Positions 61,678-64,000 of a DNA stretch of 64,000 bases are shown here, piece after piece. Each line of letters begins with the position of its first letter. The first letter of the stretch is position 1. Under the pieces are notes generated by a model. It was not told the origin of the DNA and did no database searches. It was given only the letters and a program-made list of their open reading frames with translations. The translations under genes and the position numbers were made by a program. Source of the stretch: [Clostridium] citroniae WAL-17108 (GTDB lineage: Bacteria > Bacillota > Clostridia > Lachnospirales > Lachnospiraceae); NCBI RefSeq assembly GCF_000233455.1, contig NZ_JH376426.1, positions 242,496 through 306,495 on the forward strand, read 5' to 3'.

Positions 61678-63999
61678 TTAAAATCCCGGTTCCAGTATCC
61701 CCAACTCCATTACATACTTATAAAAGTGCAGGAAAGGAATCAAAGATTGGGCGCAGCGCTTTGGCCCCACCGGACAATTGTATATAACGGTAAACTCATC
61801 CCGCTTTATCTTTGAAAAATCATACACGGGCGGAAGGTTCTCAACGGAAATCCATTGGAACATCCCCATGCCTGCATCGATATATTTCCTGTTCCCTGTA
61901 AGCTCATAGGCAATTGCCAGGGACTGCAGCACCATACCGTTTAGATTGAGGTAGCGGACCGCAGGTGACTGTTTGCCATAAAAAGTTCCGGCCCGCTCCA
62001 CATAACACTCATCCATCATCTCATTGATCACAGACAGGACCGTTTCCTTGATCCGCTGGTCCGGACGCAGCCTGTAATAGCCTGTAAGCCCCACCACTCC
62101 CACATTGATCATAAACGGCACCCTGGCAAGGTGGTTGTCAGGGTAGGGTGAGGTCCATGACCCATATGCATTGGCCCACTCAATATAAACCTCCACGATC
62201 GGCTGGCATGCGTCCAGCCAGCGTTCCTCATGTGTCTCTTGGTACAAAGCAAGGAATGTCCTCATGGCCCATCCGATCTCCCTGGGTTCCACCGTTCCCG
62301 TGGTTTGATAAAGGGGCAGCTTCAGCAGCTGGATCAAACGGTTCCCGATGGTCATGGCAGCCTCATATGCCTGATTATTTCCCGTGAGATGATAGTAGTC
62401 CAGGAACCCCTCCACCCATTGATGGCTGGGCACCGGCTGGCCTGTCACATGATCCACGCTATGGGTATACAGTAATCCGTATTTGTGGGTATTCTGGCTA
62501 TAATGGCAGAAATCCACATCATACCAGTGTTCCGTGGATGCCTTCAGGTAGTCATAATACCTGGAATCCCCTGTTCTGGCAAGCATGAGCATAAAGTTGT
62601 GAGGCATATCATACTCATTATTGATCCAAACATCCAGCCCTTCTGAGCGTCCCTGCTTCATGTACTCCCATTCCGGGCCATCACCAAAGTTCATCATCCC
62701 CAGTCCCTTTGCCCTGGAATCCACATAGCGGAACAGGAAACGCTCCGTGCTGTGATGGTACTGGTTGGATACCAGACTGCCAAATACACCTGAGTCCATG
62801 TATACCTGGGGATCCAGCACCGGTATTACCGGACGCTGAAACAACAGTTCCCTGTCCACGATCTGGTCTTCTGTCATATCCTTTCCATGGAATGAGAGAT
62901 GGAACCGGGATGTCCTGGCCGCCCCCTGGGGCACCTTCAGCATTTCCCCATACTCCGGAGGCATTAGCTTCAGAACAATCCCCTCCCTGGAGCTTTCTAT
63001 TGCCTTTGGGAAATTCTGGTACGCCTGATAGACGCCGGCTGTAAGCCCGCGGGTTTGATCCTGCCAGTCCAATGCATAGATGCTGAACAGGACTTCGGGA
63101 AACATTTCATTTGCCGTTTGAATGATTGTATCTGCTGAAACCAGATGGTATAGGCGCTGGCTCCCTGCTTTTTTCTCCGCCGTATAGTGGAAACTGGACG
63201 TAAAAAGAGTATGGTTAAATTCCTGCCCCCCGCCGCAGCCGGGATCGATCCGCACCTCGATCCCCTTAACATCCTCGTATGCGTAATCCCTGCTGTACTT
63301 AAATCCTGCTGCCTCTGCATTCAGTTCAAGGTCATAGTGTTCCCTGTGTTCCCTGTCTTCCTCACAGTTTATAAACTGGTAATCAAACTTCAGCCAATCC
63401 TTGTTGCGGTACGCATAGACTAACAGCTTATAATCAAACCAACTCTCCCCTGATTCGTCATAATGTTTACCCTCTGTACAGAGGACAGCCCGGACCGGAC
63501 CGTCCTCCAGTATCTCCCATCCATCATCCCCAATGCGGATCATATATTGCCGGCCGGCCCTGTCAGTCATATACGGGCCCATTACCGTCCTCTCATTATA
63601 CAGGTATCCCCCTGTTTCTATGGTTGAAAATATATGGTCCGCCCCTGCTGGGGATAGGACAGCCTTCATGCTTCCCGTATCTATCACCACATGGCCATCT
63701 TCTTTAAAAACAATTGGGGTTAACGGCCGGGGCGCCCCCTCCTCCCTGGAAAGCCAGTAATCCACGGCACGGTTAGCCGGCAGATCTGCCAGGAAATTAA
63801 CAAGAAGCCACTTAATGGACCCATCTTCCCAGTCAGCGGTCACCTTGTACTGAGCCGGGTAAGTTTCCTCTCCTCTTTGCACAGTAAACAGAGGCAGATC
63901 CCCATAATCCGCTTTTCCTTTGGGAAATGGGACCGCAACCGATACAGGTTCCCCCTTCTGCTCATATTTAGACATGATCTCAAAATGAATTTTTACCAT
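61678..63999 (-). CDS. Second PcRGLX/YetA-like protein
   Basis: Protein of 773 residues, a paralog of the one at 54880-57249: NFGDGPEWEYMKQGRS, NNEYDMPHNFMLMLARTG and VPSHQWVEGFLDYYHLTG occur in both. It starts MVKIHFEIMSKYEQK one base before the window edge, so its ribosome site is not visible. Two copies in one locus suggest substrates that differ in side groups. It is convergent with the kinase gene. Confidence 0.82.
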   Translation of the reverse strand: MVKIHFEIMSKYEQKGEPVSVAVPFPKGKADYGDLPLFTVQRGEETYPAQYKVTADWEDGSIKWLLVNFLADLPANRAVDYWLSREEGAPRPLTPIVFKEDGHVVIDTGSMKAVLSPAGADHIFSTIETGGYLYNERTVMGPYMTDRAGRQYMIRIGDDGWEILEDGPVRAVLCTEGKHYDESGESWFDYKLLVYAYRNKDWLKFDYQFINCEEDREHREHYDLELNAEAAGFKYSRDYAYEDVKGIEVRIDPGCGGGQEFNHTLFTSSFHYTAEKKAGSQRLYHLVSADTIIQTANEMFPEVLFSIYALDWQDQTRGLTAGVYQAYQNFPKAIESSREGIVLKLMPPEYGEMLKVPQGAARTSRFHLSFHGKDMTEDQIVDRELLFQRPVIPVLDPQVYMDSGVFGSLVSNQYHHSTERFLFRYVDSRAKGLGMMNFGDGPEWEYMKQGRSEGLDVWINNEYDMPHNFMLMLARTGDSRYYDYLKASTEHWYDVDFCHYSQNTHKYGLLYTHSVDHVTGQPVPSHQWVEGFLDYYHLTGNNQAYEAAMTIGNRLIQLLKLPLYQTTGTVEPREIGWAMRTFLALYQETHEERWLDACQPIVEVYIEWANAYGSWTSPYPDNHLARVPFMINVGVVGLTGYYRLRPDQRIKETVLSVINEMMDECYVERAGTFYGKQSPAVRYLNLNGMVLQSLAIAYELTGNRKYIDAGMGMFQWISVENLPPVYDFSKIKRDEFTVIYNCPVGPKRCAQSLIPFLHFYKYVMELGILEPGF

Positions 64000-64000
64000 A

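Overview
The window looks like a piece of a low-to-mid GC Firmicute chromosome, most likely a gut Lachnospiraceae of the Clostridium/Enterocloster kind. This rests on GGAGG-type ribosome binding sites, consensus sigma-70 promoters, a YesM/YesN two-component pair, ROK and Crp-type regulators, an L,D-transpeptidase with clostridial wall-binding repeats, and the absence of any outer-membrane gene. Species cannot be fixed from the sequence alone. No rRNA, tRNA, CRISPR array, prophage or transposase gene was found.

Region 1 (1-16.6 kb, all minus strand) is half of a surface-glycan locus. In transcription order it holds wzt (ATPase of a polysaccharide ABC exporter with a C-terminal glycan-binding domain), a 1314-residue multidomain glycosyltransferase, the complete set hddC-hddA-gmhB-gmhA for GDP-D-glycero-D-manno-heptose, a family 2 glycosyltransferase, three large polytopic membrane proteins, and rfbF-rfbG for CDP-4-keto-6-deoxyglucose. 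The last gene runs off the window.

Region 2 (16.6-28.9 kb) is not glycan related. It starts with a redox module on the plus strand: rhodanese lipoprotein, thioredoxin, 2[4Fe-4S] ferredoxin, membrane iron-sulfur protein and a Crp-family regulator, with two near-identical Crp-type promoters. A LysR regulator divergent from a split chromate transporter follows, then an NhaC-type antiporter, a lipoprotein, a sugar kinase/zinc dehydrogenase pair with a ROK regulator, and a YgjP-type metallopeptidase.

Region 3 (28.97-46.26 kb, minus strand except one gene) is the other half of the glycan locus: UDP-galactopyranose mutase (glf), many glycosyltransferases, two Wzx-like flippases, a sugar aminotransferase, an ATP-grasp enzyme, DUF2304 and DUF2142 proteins, rfbC, and finally the ABC exporter permease wzm. 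Wzm and wzt are normally adjacent in that order, so regions 1 and 3 look like one locus separated by region 2. A plus-strand L,D-transpeptidase sits inside region 3. The glf leader carries two copies of a 51-nt hairpin repeat.

Region 4 (46.5-64 kb) is carbon acquisition. It contains an M13 metallopeptidase, a trehalose operon (treP-treC) with a textbook promoter and two palindromic operators, and a pectin (rhamnogalacturonan)-type oligosaccharide system. The latter has two ABC permeases, a PcRGLX/YetA-like protein, a sugar-binding lipoprotein and a UlaG-like metallo-hydrolase in one operon, divergent from yesN/yesM-like regulators, plus a second YetA-like paralog at the window end.
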